Assembly: GCA_021234155.1 (NCBI GenBank)
Contig: JAJEKV010000285.1
Span: 128,001-192,000, forward strand
Source: Isoetes taiwanensis
Taxonomy: Eukaryota; Streptophyta; Lycopodiopsida; Isoetales; Isoetaceae
Length of the DNA stretch: 64,000 nt
Reading direction: 5' to 3'
The notes beneath the pieces are model-generated. The model searched no databases. It saw only the letters and a program-made list of their open reading frames with translations, and was not told where the DNA came from. Made by a program: the position numbers and the translations under genes. Numbering within the stretch: the stretch's first letter is position 1; each line of letters starts with the position of its first letter. This document shows positions 12,901-23,971 of the stretch, one piece after another.

Positions 12901-14084
12901 ATTAAAAAAAAAAAAAAAAAAAAAAAAATTTTTTTTTTTTTTTAAATTTAAAAAAAAAATAATAATAACACATTTATTATGAATGAAGTTAATACATTTA
13001 ATTTAAAGCCTATAAAATGAATTTAACCAATAAAGAAATATAAGATTTTAACGTCATTAAATGATGTCGCTTAAATATATTAAAAAAATACAAAAATAAA
13101 TGAAGTCCCAATTTTTTTAGCTAAATACATTAATCAATAAATTAAGCTAAATACATTAATCAATACATTAAGCATATTGAAAATTAAATGCTTACCTGGT
13201 ACAAGGTGGCAAAGTTGTTTTGCACAAACAACGCATTTGCTAGGAGTGTACATGCAAAACAATAAATTCAATGATTAGTAAAATATTAGTATAAATAAAC
13301 AACTTAAAGGAAAAAAAAATATGGAAAATCAATGGGGAGGGTGGTTTCAATGGCGTTCCCTTCTTGGATAACAATTTAACCTAAATAAAGCATTAGTATT
13401 TTATTAGCGTATTGAAAAAACTAAATCCTTACCGGAAGAGGTGCCAACTTGTTTTGCAAGAACAACACATTTTGCTATGAGTGTACATGCAAAACAAAAA
13501 AATTCAATGATTAGAAAGAAATAGTATAAAACAACTAATAAGGAAAAAATTTTGGAAAGAAGAAGGGTCTCGATCTTTTAACGACGTCTTCTTAGATGGG
13601 AAAAAATTAGAAGAAGAATGGAAGAATTAGAAGAAGAAGAAAAGGCTAAGAAGAAGAGGAGGAACCGAAAATGGGGAGGAAGAATACGAAGAAGATGAAG
13701 CGCAAGAGGAGGATTAAGAGTAAGAATTTGAATAAGAGGAGGAAGTAGTGGTATAAGAGGAGGAAGAATCGAAGAAGAAGATGACAAAGGGAATGGAAGA
13801 ATATGTATGGAAGAAGGATGCAAGAATGGAAGAAGAAGAATGAAGGTTGAAGGAAGAACAAACAACAAATACAAAAAGCCCTAAATCTACCCAAAACAAG
13901 TTTAGATTCAAAAAACGAGTTGGTTGATCCGTGCACATACCTTACGAAGCTTGTCTTACACTTAGAATAGACCCCAAAGTAGATCCGCGCCGAAAATCGC
14001 CTCAAAAAATGCTCCTCCATAAGCTTTGCTTGCTCGAAAATAAGCGGCGGGATTGCCGCCTGTTTTCGATTTAAATCACAGGTC

Positions 14085-14172
14085 GTCGTTTAACGACGTC
14101 GTGACGTCGTTAAACGGCGACAAAAACGTCGTTGAGCGGCGTTTTTGTAACGACGTTTTTTTTTTGACGACC
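14085..14172. repeat. internal copy of the CACTA subterminal motif cluster
   Basis: Contains CGTCGTTTAACGACGTCG and further CGTCGTTAAACGGCG words, bordered by poly-T/poly-A. This third cluster, away from either end, suggests an internal duplication or a nested, eroded related element. Confidence 0.65.
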
Positions 14173-14613
14173 AAAAAAAAAAATTTTTTTTTTTTAAATA
14201 GTATAGAATGCATGTACACTTGATACATGGGTTTATTTAACTGGATAGGGGTTTATTTGACTTGCTACACCCGTTAAAGTTATGAAATATACCACCATAA
14301 AAATGTTCAATGTTTTGTGGTACATCCGTTGAGCTATGAGGTATATAATACGATGATGATAACTAGTAATACCTTACCTGCTACGATAACTAATACCTTA
14401 CCAACATGCAAAGATGTAGTTTATCTTAAAATTTTATTTTGTTAGATTTAAAAAGGTTAGGTTTCCACCAATAGTATATGTAGCTACGTGTTAAGCTTGT
14501 TACTTAACGACATATATATATATATTTATTTATTTTTTTTAATTTTGTCCCCTGCTATGAGAACTTATACCCTACCAACATGCGAAGATGTAGTTTATCT
14601 CAACAAGCTAGCT

Positions 14614-17545
14614 GACTTAGGAAGCTAGCTGACAAAAAATCAGAATTTAAGTCCGTACTATGCATTAATTACGAATTTACGAATGTCTTGCTCTCGCAAA
14701 AGCGGGCCTTGACTTCTAAGCGCCACAACGGAGGAGTCACAGGTCCAAACTCCATTCCGTCGGTTCAGCTTCCCGGCGTTCTCAAGCGCATGTGATTGGC
14801 CACGTCCCAAAGCGCCAAAAGACCAAAACTTCGGCACCCAAAGCGCAAACCCGCTAGAACACGGCAACTCATAGGGTTTACGTTTGGGCTCTATGCTTGT
14901 CGATTTGACTAGGACCTTGCGCCGTGTCTTGGCGTAGAGGGGGTGTTGGCCTTGAACCACGGACCCTAAAACCACCCGGAAGCGGCTTGCCCCAAAAGTC
15001 CTCTCCGAAGGCCACGGCGGCGGACGGGCAACTTCCCCTCTCGGAACCGTGATCTGTCTCGCCAATGGACTCGAGCGTCAACATTGCCCTAGGGACCAAG
15101 TTTTGTGGCGAAGCCCACCCCTTTCGAAGCGCCAAACTACTCGTAGTCAATTGGCCTAGGAGGTGGGCTCATTTGAATACTACAATGTAGAGGCGTAAGT
15201 GTTTCTTTCTTTTGCAAAACCGACCGCGTGTAACTTGGTCCCTAGGATAATTTTGGCATTCCGGACGATGTGGCAAAGTCGGATCGGCATTTCGAACCTC
15301 GCAATGTCCGAACGACAAAACACTTTGGTTTCTACATCGCCGCCCGCGGGGGCGGCTTCAGCGGTTTGATATGTTCTCCCGGACGGATGTTGGATTTTTT
15401 TGGACCTTCTCGGACCAGGTTCCTGGAACAAAGGATTCAACGGTCGGATACGGGAACCGAGATCCGGGAGTGTGGTCTTTAGCGTACGCCCCCCCGGCGG
15501 AGCGCTGCCAGGAAAGGCTGCCTCGGGAAGCTTTTTGGGGCTCGCCTCCTGGGGTTTGGACTCTCCCCTCTAATGAAGAGGCCTTGCAAGGTCCTGGCCT
15601 TGTTTGACTTGGGCAAGTGTGTGCCATTTCGGCTGCCCAACAACAGCTGCCGGACCGTTCTAGTGCAAACTATTTGATCTAAACCATATCCAAAATTTTT
15701 GAAAGTTGGCCTGTATGTTGGCGATGACTTAGGAAGCTAGCTGACAAAAAATCAGAATTTAAGTCCGTACTATGCATTAATTACGAATTTACGAATGTCT
15801 TGCTACTGCAAAAGCGGCCCTTGACTTCTAACCGCCACAACGGGAGGAGTACAGTCCAAACTCCATTCGTCAGTTCCGCTTTGCTTTCAGCGTTCTCAAA
15901 CTGCATGTGATCGCCACGTCCCAAGTGCAAAAGACCAAAACTTCGGCACCCAAAAGCAAAAACCCCCGCTAGAACACGGCAACTCATAGGGTTTACGTTT
16001 CGGAGGCTCTATCCTTGTCAGATTTGACTAGGACCTTGCGCCGTGTCTTGAGGTAGAGGGGGGGTGTTGACGCCTTGGGCACGGACCCTAAAACCACCCG
16101 GGAAGCAGCTTTTGCCCCAAAATTCCTCTCCGAAGGCCACGGGCGACGGACGGGCAACTTCCCCCGGAACCGCGTGATCTGTCTCTCGCCAATGGACTCG
16201 AACGCCGACATTGCCCTAGGGACCAAGTTTTGTGGCCGAAGCCCACCCCTTCTCGAAGAAGCCAAACTATCTCATGTGCAACACACTCGTAGTCAATTGG
16301 CCTAGGAGGTGGGGCTGAATCGCAATGTAGGGCGTAAGTGTTTCTTTCTTTTTGCAAAACTGACCGGTGTAACTTGGTCCCTAGGGTAATTTTGACATTC
16401 CGGACGATGTGGCTAAGTCGGATCGGCATTTCGAGAACCTCCGCAATGTCCGAACGACAAAACACTTTGGTTTCTACACCAAGCCGCCTCGGGACGCTTC
16501 AGCGGTTTGATATGTTCTCCCGGACGGATGTTGATTTTTTTTTTTGGACCTTCTCGGACCAGGTTCCCGGAACAAAGGATTCAGCGGGCCGGATACGGGG
16601 AACCGAGATCCGGAAGTGTGGTCTTTAGCGTACACCCCGGCATGAGCGCTGCCGGGAAAGGCTGCCTCGGGAAGCTTTTGGGGCTCGCCTCCGGGGTTGG
16701 ACTCTCCCCTCTAATGAGGAGAGGCCTTGCAAGGTCCCCGCATTGTTTGACTTGGGCAAGTGTGCGGCAAAATTTCGGCAACAACAACCTGCCGCCCGGT
16801 TGTTCTAGTGCAAACTATTTGATCTAAACCTTATCCAAAATTTTTGAAAGTTGGCCTGTATGTTGGCGATGACTTAGGAAGCTAGCTGACAAAAAATCAG
16901 AATTTAAGTCCGTACTATGCATTAATTAGGAATTTACGAATGTCTTGCTACTGCAAAAGCGGCCCTTGACTTCTAACTGCCACAACGGGAGGAGTACAGG
17001 TCCAAACTCCATTCCGTCAGTTCCCCTTGCTTCGCGTTCTCAACTGCATGTGATCGGCCACGTCCCAAGTGCAAAAGACCAAAACTTCGGCACCCAAAAC
17101 GCAAACCCCCGCTAGAACCCGCAACTCATAGGGTTTACGTTTGAGGCTCTATCCTTGTCGATTTGACTAGGACCTTCGCCGTGTCTTGAGGTAGAGGGGG
17201 GTGTTGGCGCCGAGCACGGACCCTAAAACCACCCGTAGCGGCTTTGCCCCAAAATTCCTCTCCCGAAGGCCCTGGCGACGGACGGGCAACTTCCCCTCTC
17301 CGGAACCGTGATCTGTCTCTGCCAATGGACTCAGAACGTCGACATTGCCCTAGGGACCAAGTTTTGTGGCCAGAAGCCCACCCCTTCTCGAAGAAGCGCC
17401 AAACTATCTCATGTGCAACACACTCGTAGTCAATTGGTCTAGGAGGTGGCTGCTGAATACTGCAATGTAGGGCGTAAGTGTGTCGTTTTTTTGTAAAACT
17501 GACCGTGTAACTTAGTCCATAGGGTAATTTTGGCATTCCAAACGA
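14614..17545. repeat. three tandem copies of a 1.1-kb GC-rich unit inside the CACTA element
   Basis: Units start with GACTTAGGAAGCTAGCTGAC at 14614, 15726 and 16871, giving periods of 1112 and 1145 bp. The third copy stops after about 675 bp. Each has the same landmarks: GGGTTTACGTTT, CTAGGACCTT, GACGGACGGGCAACTTCC, GGGACCAAGTTTTGTGGC and TTTGATATGTTCTCCCGGACG. The copies differ by many small indels that alter every reading frame, so the open frames in them are unlikely to be used. The origin of the unit is not recognised; it may be captured sequence. Confidence 0.85.
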
Positions 17546-18120
17546 TAGCGGACGTCGGTATTAACGCCGTTTTTTTTTTTTCCAAAAAAAAAAAAAAAAA
17601 AAAAAGTGACGTCGTTAAACGACGTTGCTTACGTGGCGCTCTGCTGACAATAGCGTGGCGCGGACGATGCCGGCCACGCTGGCAAAACTGCTGCCACGTC
17701 AGATATTCTAGGCGTCGTTTAACGACGTCACGTCGACGTGGCAGGACACTTTGGCGTGCCGACCGCATGTCGACAAGCCACGGCCGACCGTCACGCCGAT
17801 TTTTTAGTCGCCGCTCAACGACGTCATGTCGACGATGGCGTAACATGGTGGCGTGCGTACCGCATGTCGCCAAAGCCACGCCGGATGTGCCACGCCGGAT
17901 CCACGACGACGTTAAACGACGTTTTTGTGCACGTGGCACGACACGCGACGCTTGCCGCCTTGGGCAATACCATGCCACGCAGCCAATCCGACACGCCGAC
18001 TCGAAACGTCGTTGAACGACGCCGAACGACGCAAATCGCCGTTGAACGACGATGTCGCCGATATTCGGACGACGACCGCCGTTTTTCGACGTCGCGACGT
18101 CGTTGGACGTCGACTATCCC
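17545..18120. repeat. right subterminal repeat array of the CACTA element
   Basis: Many copies of ACGTCGTTTAACGACG-type words in both orientations, with CACGTGGC and CATGTCG repeats, ending next to the CACTA terminus at 18128. Composition matches 12495-12900. Confidence 0.8.
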
Positions 18121-18131
18121 TTGTAGTGAGA

Positions 18132-18420
18132 CATTGGAAATTATCAAGCAGAAATGTCTTCCATCAATATCAAAAGTCTTTCCATGCAGGTAGAAAACTC
18201 AAGCATGGGGGAGGAAGCAGCAGCAGGGGTCTAGAACTTCTTGCAGAAAGGGCAAAGGCTGGTGATGACAATGACAAAGAAAATGAAGAAGAGAAGGAAA
18301 AAGAAAAGCAAGGTTCACTGGCAAGTGAGCTATTACATTTTTTAGTGGTTAAATTTCAGTGTCTCATATGTTGGATTCCACATGGCTTATATTTACGTGA
18401 CTTGCTTATTCGTGTATAAG
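18132..18420 (+). pseudogene. gene A homologue in E1, part after the CACTA insertion
   Basis: The frame continuing from before the insertion reads IGNYQAEMSSINIKSLSMQ and then meets a possible donor (CAG/GTAGAA). A second frame has GLELLAERAKAGDDNDKENEEEKEKEKQ, a charged coiled-coil stretch. The frames cannot be joined without a shift, so I read this as decayed coding sequence. A possible last exon lies near 18711-18824. No RING or FCP1-like segment is seen within E1. Confidence 0.5.
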
Positions 18421-18919
18421 AACTAATGGTCGCAATTTGTTCATAAGTTCATTCTAACACAAGGCACCTTTCCTTCCAAAGTACTAATGAATGTTGTAAG
18501 CATTAGTGCTCATTGAATTATCATTATCTCCATTCTGCTATTTTATGGTCTATATTCCATTCAATTAAGGATCTTTTGGTGGTCTATGAAATTCAATTAT
18601 TGTCTATGATGCCAACGCTTGGTTTAGGATCTTTTATAGCAAGGGGAAGCTACAGAGAATCGATTTATTTCTTGCTTTATTGTACCTCTAGAATTGATTT
18701 CATTTTTTAGATGCCAAGATCACGAAGCAAAAAAGGTCTTCTTGCAAAGAAAAAAGCGTTGATGATGATTGGGAAGGACTTCATGTTTCAATTGGATTCC
18801 CGGATAACTATAATACTTAATTTCTAGTTATCATGGTGGCCAGAAGTAAACCTCCATGAACTTCAGGTATAAAGATGGTGGAAATAGAAGAAAGAAAAAA
18901 AAGGAGAGATTTTTTTGTT

Positions 18920-19072
18920 TCTCAGGTTCAATACCTGACATTTCATTTGGCTGTATGTTTGTGTTCAGACCTTTGATTTTGTTAGGTTCAATCCCTGACA
19001 TCTCATTTGGCTGCATGCTTGTGTTTAACATTTTGATTTTGCAAAGATGTTTAACACTTTGATCTTGCAAAG
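18920..19072. repeat. direct duplication, unit about 58 bp
   Basis: GGTTCAAT(A/C)CCTGACAT and TCATTTGGCTG(T/C)ATG recur at about 18927 and 18985. No coding sense. Confidence 0.7.
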
Positions 19073-19302
19073 AACAAAAAACAGGGATTACTTTTGCTAT
19101 GTTCATTGCTATGATTCAGTAATGTTATTTATCATATTTTCTTTGATGTTTTGAAGATGTGTTTGAGCAATTACTTTGTAATACAGAGTATTATTGCTTG
19201 AAGACCCAATGTTTTGAAGAACAGGACATGGATCATATTGTATTTGTTAAAATGCCTTCTAATTTATGCCTTTTGTCTTTCACAAATCAAGACAAAATTA
19301 GG

Positions 19303-19790
19303 TCTGTGTCAGAGCTATTTTGAGTTGCAAAACGTTATTATCTGAAGCTGAGATTTGGCAGGCAAGCCATCCTTAAAGTTATTCAAGTGTTTGCCAAATT
19401 ACAAAAGCTAAATTCAAAGTATAAAATCTATTTTTGCTTTTTGTCTTTGTGAAGGGCCCAGTTTTTCTAGTTCTGTATCAGACCTATTTTGAGGAGGGAA
19501 ACAGTATTATTTGAAGCTGAGATTTGGCAAGCATGTCATCTTTAAGTTTATTCAAGTGCTCCCCAAATTACAAAAGCTAATTCAAAGTACAAGATCTATT
19601 TTCTTATTTTTGCTCTTTGTCTTGATTTGTGAAGGAAAAACTTTTTAGACCAGTTTTTCTACGTCTGTATCAGATCTATTTTGAGGAGGCAAACATTATT
19701 ATTTGAAGCTGAGGTTTGGCAAGCAAGTCATCCTCAAAGTTATTCAAGTGCTGGCCAAATTACAAAAGCTAATTCAAAGTACTGCTGAAA
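19303..19790. repeat. three tandem copies of a 170-190 bp unit in E1
   Basis: Units begin near 19308, 19479 and 19667 with TCAGA(C/G)CTATTTTGAG. They share GAAGCTGAGATTTGGCA, AGTTATTCAAGTG and CCAAATTACAAAAGCTAA. Non-coding; they account for much of E1's right half. Confidence 0.8.
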
Positions 19791-19799
19791 TTTCATAGG

Positions 19800-21117
19800 G
19801 GGAACCTTAGATGTGCAAAAACATTTTCTCAAAGCAAAAGTCCGATACAACTTGTAATATCTTGAGTTTGAGAACTTAGAATGACTGGAAACGTGGCCAA
19901 TATATGCTTATTGATACCCTTAAGCCATGTATAAAGTTTTAAGTCCAAACTCCAAGCCAACATCCAAATGGGTGGTACCCATGGGATCTTGCAGTTTTCA
20001 GGATGAATGAGGTGGCAGAATTTAACAGTAGGTATTTCATACAACAAGGCATGACATCTCCCATCTAAGATGACGTTTTTAGCTTACTTATCATCTCATC
20101 CGAACACCAGACATGCAACATAAGATGCAAAATAAGGAAACATAAACTTGATCCTGCACCCAAGAGGATTTACGCCTGTATGATGGAAACCAAGCTAGCA
20201 GAAATATGAGGTATAGAAAATATGACAAATTATTTTTGGTTTTTCTTAGGGGGACACATAGAGACCCCATTTTTTCTCTAATGTGGTCAGTCTTTCCTGT
20301 CACAGAAAGTGTTGGATTGTAGCATAGTATCCTGCATCACAAGCAGGATCTAAATCAATAATTTCGTCAAAGCATCGCTTTTGGCTCCTCATTATTATCC
20401 TCAAGTGTTATTTGTCAAGGCATCTCATAATATTAGAAGGATATGAATTATTCGCTCATGCATATACCTATTCCATCCAATGAAGTGCTCAAAAATATCA
20501 CTTTGGGCAGCTTATGCTTGCTGAAATGCATTCTGTCCATAATAGGAGAACTTAAATCATTGCTACCATTCTCATTACAAAATAGAGAACAGTAAACATG
20601 TAAAATGAATCCAAAACAATGCTTGAGAAACTATATCCCAACGAATGATATGATGGACCTGTTCTAAAACAACATTTATGAGACTATAAATCCCAACAGA
20701 TTATATGATAGAAACCTGTGGTCTTTGAGTAAAGTGAAAGCTTGACTGTGTTCAAATGCAAGCAGTTGATGGAAGCTAGCAGGTAAACAGGCAGGTTCAT
20801 TGATTCCCCACGATTTAAGTACTCGAAAGACGTTAACGTTATTCTTAGTATAAGCTTTTCAGGATGCCCAAGAGTTAGACAGCGATAATGGAGATGCAGA
20901 AATGGGAGTGTTAAAGGCCCCCGAACACCGATGCGGAAAGGTTGATAAATGTGGAAATGCAGAAAGATTGATAACATGTATATTGGTCACTTAGTTTCAT
21001 GCACCCAGAAGGAAACTCTGCCGGAATGCTTAGTTCTTCTGATTCGGAGCTGGATTTGAGGTCGGCAAAAAGGTACGTTTTGCTCGAGCTTTACCTGCTT
21101 TATCCGCTTCTGCTTGT
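19800..21117. other. right half of E1, no gene recognised
   Basis: No homologous frame is seen. An ATG frame at 20999-21072 followed by GTACGT looks like an exon, but the nearest downstream coding sequence belongs to E2 beyond the LINE boundary, so it is not taken as part of gene A. Confidence 0.5.
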
Positions 21118-21153
21118 CGCGCTTTTTTGTACCCCAATATCTAACTTAGACCC
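21118..21153 (-). repeat. right terminal inverted repeat of E1
   Basis: Reverse complement of the left end with a 3-bp insertion. It is followed by CATT, the 4-bp TSD, and then the last 6 bp of the LINE. Confidence 0.7.
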
Positions 21154-21170
21154 CATTCGGCGGTCTGAAA

Positions 21171-22748
21171 ATTTGCATCTTGCCCCGAATCAGTCCTGCA
21201 GAACAATTACAAACATTGATAAAAAAGTTTTATCAGAGTGAGGGATTATGCAATAATGAGGTCAGAAAACAGATAGCCTATGCTTTTACATGGGAAAATT
21301 GCATATCTGCACAAAAAAATCCTAAAAAGCACAAGGTAAATTGGGCTGCTGCTGGAGCTCAAATTATGAAATACAGGAGGTGTAAGAAGCCTGAATCATT
21401 GGAACCAAAAAATACAGAGAAGAAGACGGCAGAAGCTCAGGAGGAAAAGAAGTTGGCAGTGGAATCTTTTATTTTGAGCACAAAAATTGTACAGAATATA
21501 GAACTGATCGAGAATGAGATCTCCAGAATTTCTAGTGAGAGAGAAGCTTGTGCATTGGAGTTGAATGACATCCTTGTCACATTGGCAGCAGAGGATCTCT
21601 CAAACCAGACTTTAAGTGGCAATGTGGCAGAAGCAAACAATAAAAAATCTTTGCAGGTAACTCCAGAGTTAGAAAAAGACATTGCTGAGCTTGAAACAAG
21701 TATTATGCTTGAGACCTATGCAGCAAAAAAAATGGCAAGTTACAGGAAGGTCAATCCAAACACAGCATCAAGAAGGGATGAATTGCAAGGTGAACTTCAC
21801 ATGAAGGATGCTAACCTCTCAATACTGAGATCAAACCTCAAAAACTTGGAAGAACTGAAAGGTATGAAATTTTCACCAATTAGAGTCAATGCAGTTAGTA
21901 GAGACTTACCTGTGCTATTTGAGGACGCTTGTGCTGCATGTGGATTAGCATTCTCCAGCAATTACAGGTTATCAGTAAAACTAAAATGTGATCATGAGTA
22001 TCACTTAATGTGCACAGCTTTGTTGGCTAAAGGTAAATGCATTGTTTGCACTTCATCTATCAGTTCTGCTTTATTTTTAGAGCTTGGTATGACAGTGCCT
22101 GTGGACGAGACAGTGCTTGAAAATACAGGATCACCTTCCATTGTACATGATAGGATATCACCTTTTGGAAATCTTGCTCTGCTACCCTCAACTTCAAGAT
22201 CTCCTTATAAGATTGGAGCAAATAATGTTATACTAACAGATGATGAGGGTGATGCTGCTACAGATAATGTTATACTAACAGATGATGGGAAGGTTGTTGA
22301 GGGGAAAGGAAATTCAGAGTCACATCAAGAGAGTGACACAGAGATAGAAGTGGTGAAGGAACATTCGAAGAAAAGGAAATTTTCACCCAAATCAAAAGTG
22401 CAGGTTCCAAAGAAACAGAAAAGCAAAGATAAAGCAAGCAGGAAAGGAGAAGCACCTAAGAGGACTTATCCATTCAGAAGCAAGAAGAATCTGAAAGATG
22501 CATTAGAGGCTGATGAGAATAGAAGTTTAGAGTTGCAGCAAACAACAGATGAAGCACTTGTAGCACTTAATAATGCTGCTACTTGGGAAAGCATCATCAC
22601 CACAGGTCAATCTGCTGCCACTGCTGCTGTTGAAGTAGAAGATCAGGGTCTAACTCCAAAAGAAGGTATTCTATTTCAAGCTATACTTGATGCTCTGAAT
22701 GACAAAAATGATTCTGTCTCAATCAAGAGTCTGTTACATGAAAATTAG
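21171..22748 (+). CDS. gene A, 3' part: coiled-coil RING-H2 protein of E2 (residues 69-593)
   Basis: Continues 7240-7443 in frame once the LINE/E1 stack is removed, giving about 593 residues. Order: the family N-terminal domain (LPRISPAEQ, LCNNEVRKQ, YAFTWENC, residues 70-115); a lysine/glutamate coiled coil (about 125-300); and a RING-H2 finger at about 321-361. The finger runs from CAAC to KCDHEYHLMC to KCIVC, a complete C-x2-C-x15-C-x-H-x2-H-x2-C-x8-C-x2-C spacing. Next come a tandem NVILTDD motif (about 415-435) and a strongly basic, NLS-like stretch (KKRKFSPK, PKKQKSKDK, about 465-500). RING-H2 fingers usually recruit E2 enzymes for ubiquitination; the target is unknown. Gene B follows in the same direction. 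No stop interrupts this part, so selection has probably acted on it. Confidence 0.7.
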   Translation: MCILPRISPAEQLQTLIKKFYQSEGLCNNEVRKQIAYAFTWENCISAQKNPKKHKVNWAAAGAQIMKYRRCKKPESLEPKNTEKKTAEAQEEKKLAVESFILSTKIVQNIELIENEISRISSEREACALELNDILVTLAAEDLSNQTLSGNVAEANNKKSLQVTPELEKDIAELETSIMLETYAAKKMASYRKVNPNTASRRDELQGELHMKDANLSILRSNLKNLEELKGMKFSPIRVNAVSRDLPVLFEDACAACGLAFSSNYRLSVKLKCDHEYHLMCTALLAKGKCIVCTSSISSALFLELGMTVPVDETVLENTGSPSIVHDRISPFGNLALLPSTSRSPYKIGANNVILTDDEGDAATDNVILTDDGKVVEGKGNSESHQESDTEIEVVKEHSKKRKFSPKSKVQVPKKQKSKDKASRKGEAPKRTYPFRSKKNLKDALEADENRSLELQQTTDEALVALNNAATWESIITTGQSAATAAVEVEDQGLTPKEGILFQAILDALNDKNDSVSIKSLLHEN

Positions 22749-22794
22749 CTGGCCTTGATTCCATGCAGGGACAATTGGAGATAATTCCATATCA

Positions 22795-23971
22795 ATGAAA
22801 GGCAGTGTTGTAGCCATTAGAAGGTATTTGAGTGTTCATTGTAGCCATTTGAGTGTTATTAATAAAAAAAAAATTAAATTGCTTTGCAATGGTTGTTTGA
22901 ATTTGTTTTGTTCTAATGTAGGTGCAACGACGAAATTCAACAAATTTGATAATGAAAAAGAGAAATCAAACATCATCAATAAAGTGAAGAAAAGGAGAGC
23001 AGAAAAGGAGAGTGAAACTATAGTTCCACCAACTATAGTTGAGCCAAATATAGTTGAGACATTTGAAACAAGTGTTGAGCCAGCTTTTGTTCCACAAAAG
23101 ATAGTTTCAGAGGCAAATATAGTACAGCCAACAATGGTTCAACATTGTGTTGATACAGTTGCCAAGACATTTGAAACAAGTGTTGAGCCAGCAAGTTTGC
23201 CAGCAAGTGTTGAGCCAGTAAGTGTTGAGCCAGCAGGTTCAACAAGTAAAGCAGCACATAGCAGAGATATCATGGTGAGTAGAAAGCTATTGATTATGGA
23301 CCTCAATGGTGTTTTGGTCAAAACATATTCAAAGTCTGAAAAACTTGAAATACCTGGCCCACACATTATAGAGTATACAAAAAACAAGATAGTTCTATTC
23401 AGGCCTGGTGTTACAGAATTTTTAAACAAGGTAAGTGTTTACTATGACTTGGCTATATGGTCATCTATGATTTGGTTTCAATACAAAGGAGGTGTTACGT
23501 AAGTTGTGTCCATTACTTATACATGTGTTTATTTTTATTTGGGGACAAGAGTTTTGTGACAAAATGCCTTTCACGTTACCTGGACATGTTGACAAACCAG
23601 TGTTCATGAAACCTTTGGAAAAGGTGTACTGCCAGTTTCCTCAATACACTGAAAGATGTATTTTGGTTGATGACTCAGTTTATAAAACATTCTTGTCTCC
23701 ACCTTATACAACTGTTATTGCAGCAAGCATGAGGATTGAAGAATTTAAGTCAAGTTCAAGTTTGCTAGTGGATTCCATTTTTCCATTGTTGTATCAACTT
23801 GCAATGGATGATAACTGGAAGACATTATTGAAGAGAATACAACTTGTGGATTTCTTTGATATGGAGGCCGTGGAAATTCTTGAGAGGTTGGATGCAGCAA
23901 TGTTAACAGTTCCTCAGCAGGTTTCTTTTGATCTCTATTACTCTACATTTGTGAAGTGGCTGACTGAATAG
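22795..23971 (+). CDS. gene B: FCP1/NIF-like HAD protein
   Basis: The frame from 22795 has a basic N-terminus, a linker with repeated SVEP/IVEP words, and then RKLLIMDLNGVLV at about 23281, which is HAD motif I of the FCP1/SCP family. Next come GPHIIEYTKNKIVLFRPGVTEFL and YDLAIWSSM. After an intron in about 23430-23550 (exact junction unresolved; GTAAGT donors near 23431 and 23500) the frame resumes with KPVFMKPLEKVY, RCILVDDSVYKTFLSPPYT and a roughly 80-residue tail ending at 23971. The second Asp of motif I is Asn (DLN), as in many plant NIF-like proteins, which may weaken phosphatase chemistry. The segment between WSSM and the KPLEKVY block is shorter than usual. It starts about 46 bp after gene A's stop. 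Confidence 0.75.

Larger units (their letters stand above)
12482..18128. mobile_element. non-autonomous CACTA (En/Spm-like) transposon
   Basis: The left end is CACTACAAAATTAAAG and the right end, reverse-complemented, is CACTACAAGGGATAG. The canonical 3-bp TSD is AGA (12479-12481 and 18129-18131). Subterminal regions are GC-rich and packed with inverted and direct copies of ACGTCGTTTAACGACGT-like words, as expected for transposase-binding arrays. No TnpA/TnpD-like frame is present. The interior has poly-A/T runs, a roughly 237-bp duplication (13191-13560), a purine/pyrimidine-biased stretch (13560-13870) and three 1.1-kb tandem units (14614-17545). A possible minus-strand exon (14020 to 13942, ending at a GT donor) is weak. 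Confidence 0.9.
11122..21153. mobile_element. E1: second transposon of the E2 family, nested in the LINE
   Basis: The ends read GGGTCTAAGTTA and, a few bases in, ATTGGGGTACAAAA; the right end, reverse-complemented, has the same two blocks with a 3-bp insertion between them. The flanks repeat CATT (11118-11121 and 21154-21157). E2's ends share the GGGT(G/C)TAA start and the GTACAAAAAGC stretch. Without the CACTA insertion E1 is about 4.4 kb. It contains a decayed gene A homologue but no gene C-like transposase, so it was probably mobilised in trans. The site of insertion is the 5' UTR of the LINE. Confidence 0.7.

Noticed and set aside
13578-14020. Minus-strand frames in the CACTA interior, partly hydrophobic
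   Set aside because: Mostly low-complexity GAA/TTC-rich DNA read as Leu/Phe/Ser; only the first 27 codons of the 14020 frame look normal.
14658-17536. Several open frames of 60-135 codons in the 1.1-kb tandem units
   Set aside because: Indels between units change the frames, and no frame is conserved in all three copies.
20999-21202. ATG exon (MHPEGNSAGMLSSSDSELDL) with GTACGT donor that would splice in frame to AG at 21193 in gene A
   Set aside because: The E1 right end and the LINE/E2 boundary (21153-21170) lie between the two, and the true upstream sequence of gene A is found at 7240-7443 by TSD and homology. A chimeric transcript is possible but not supported.
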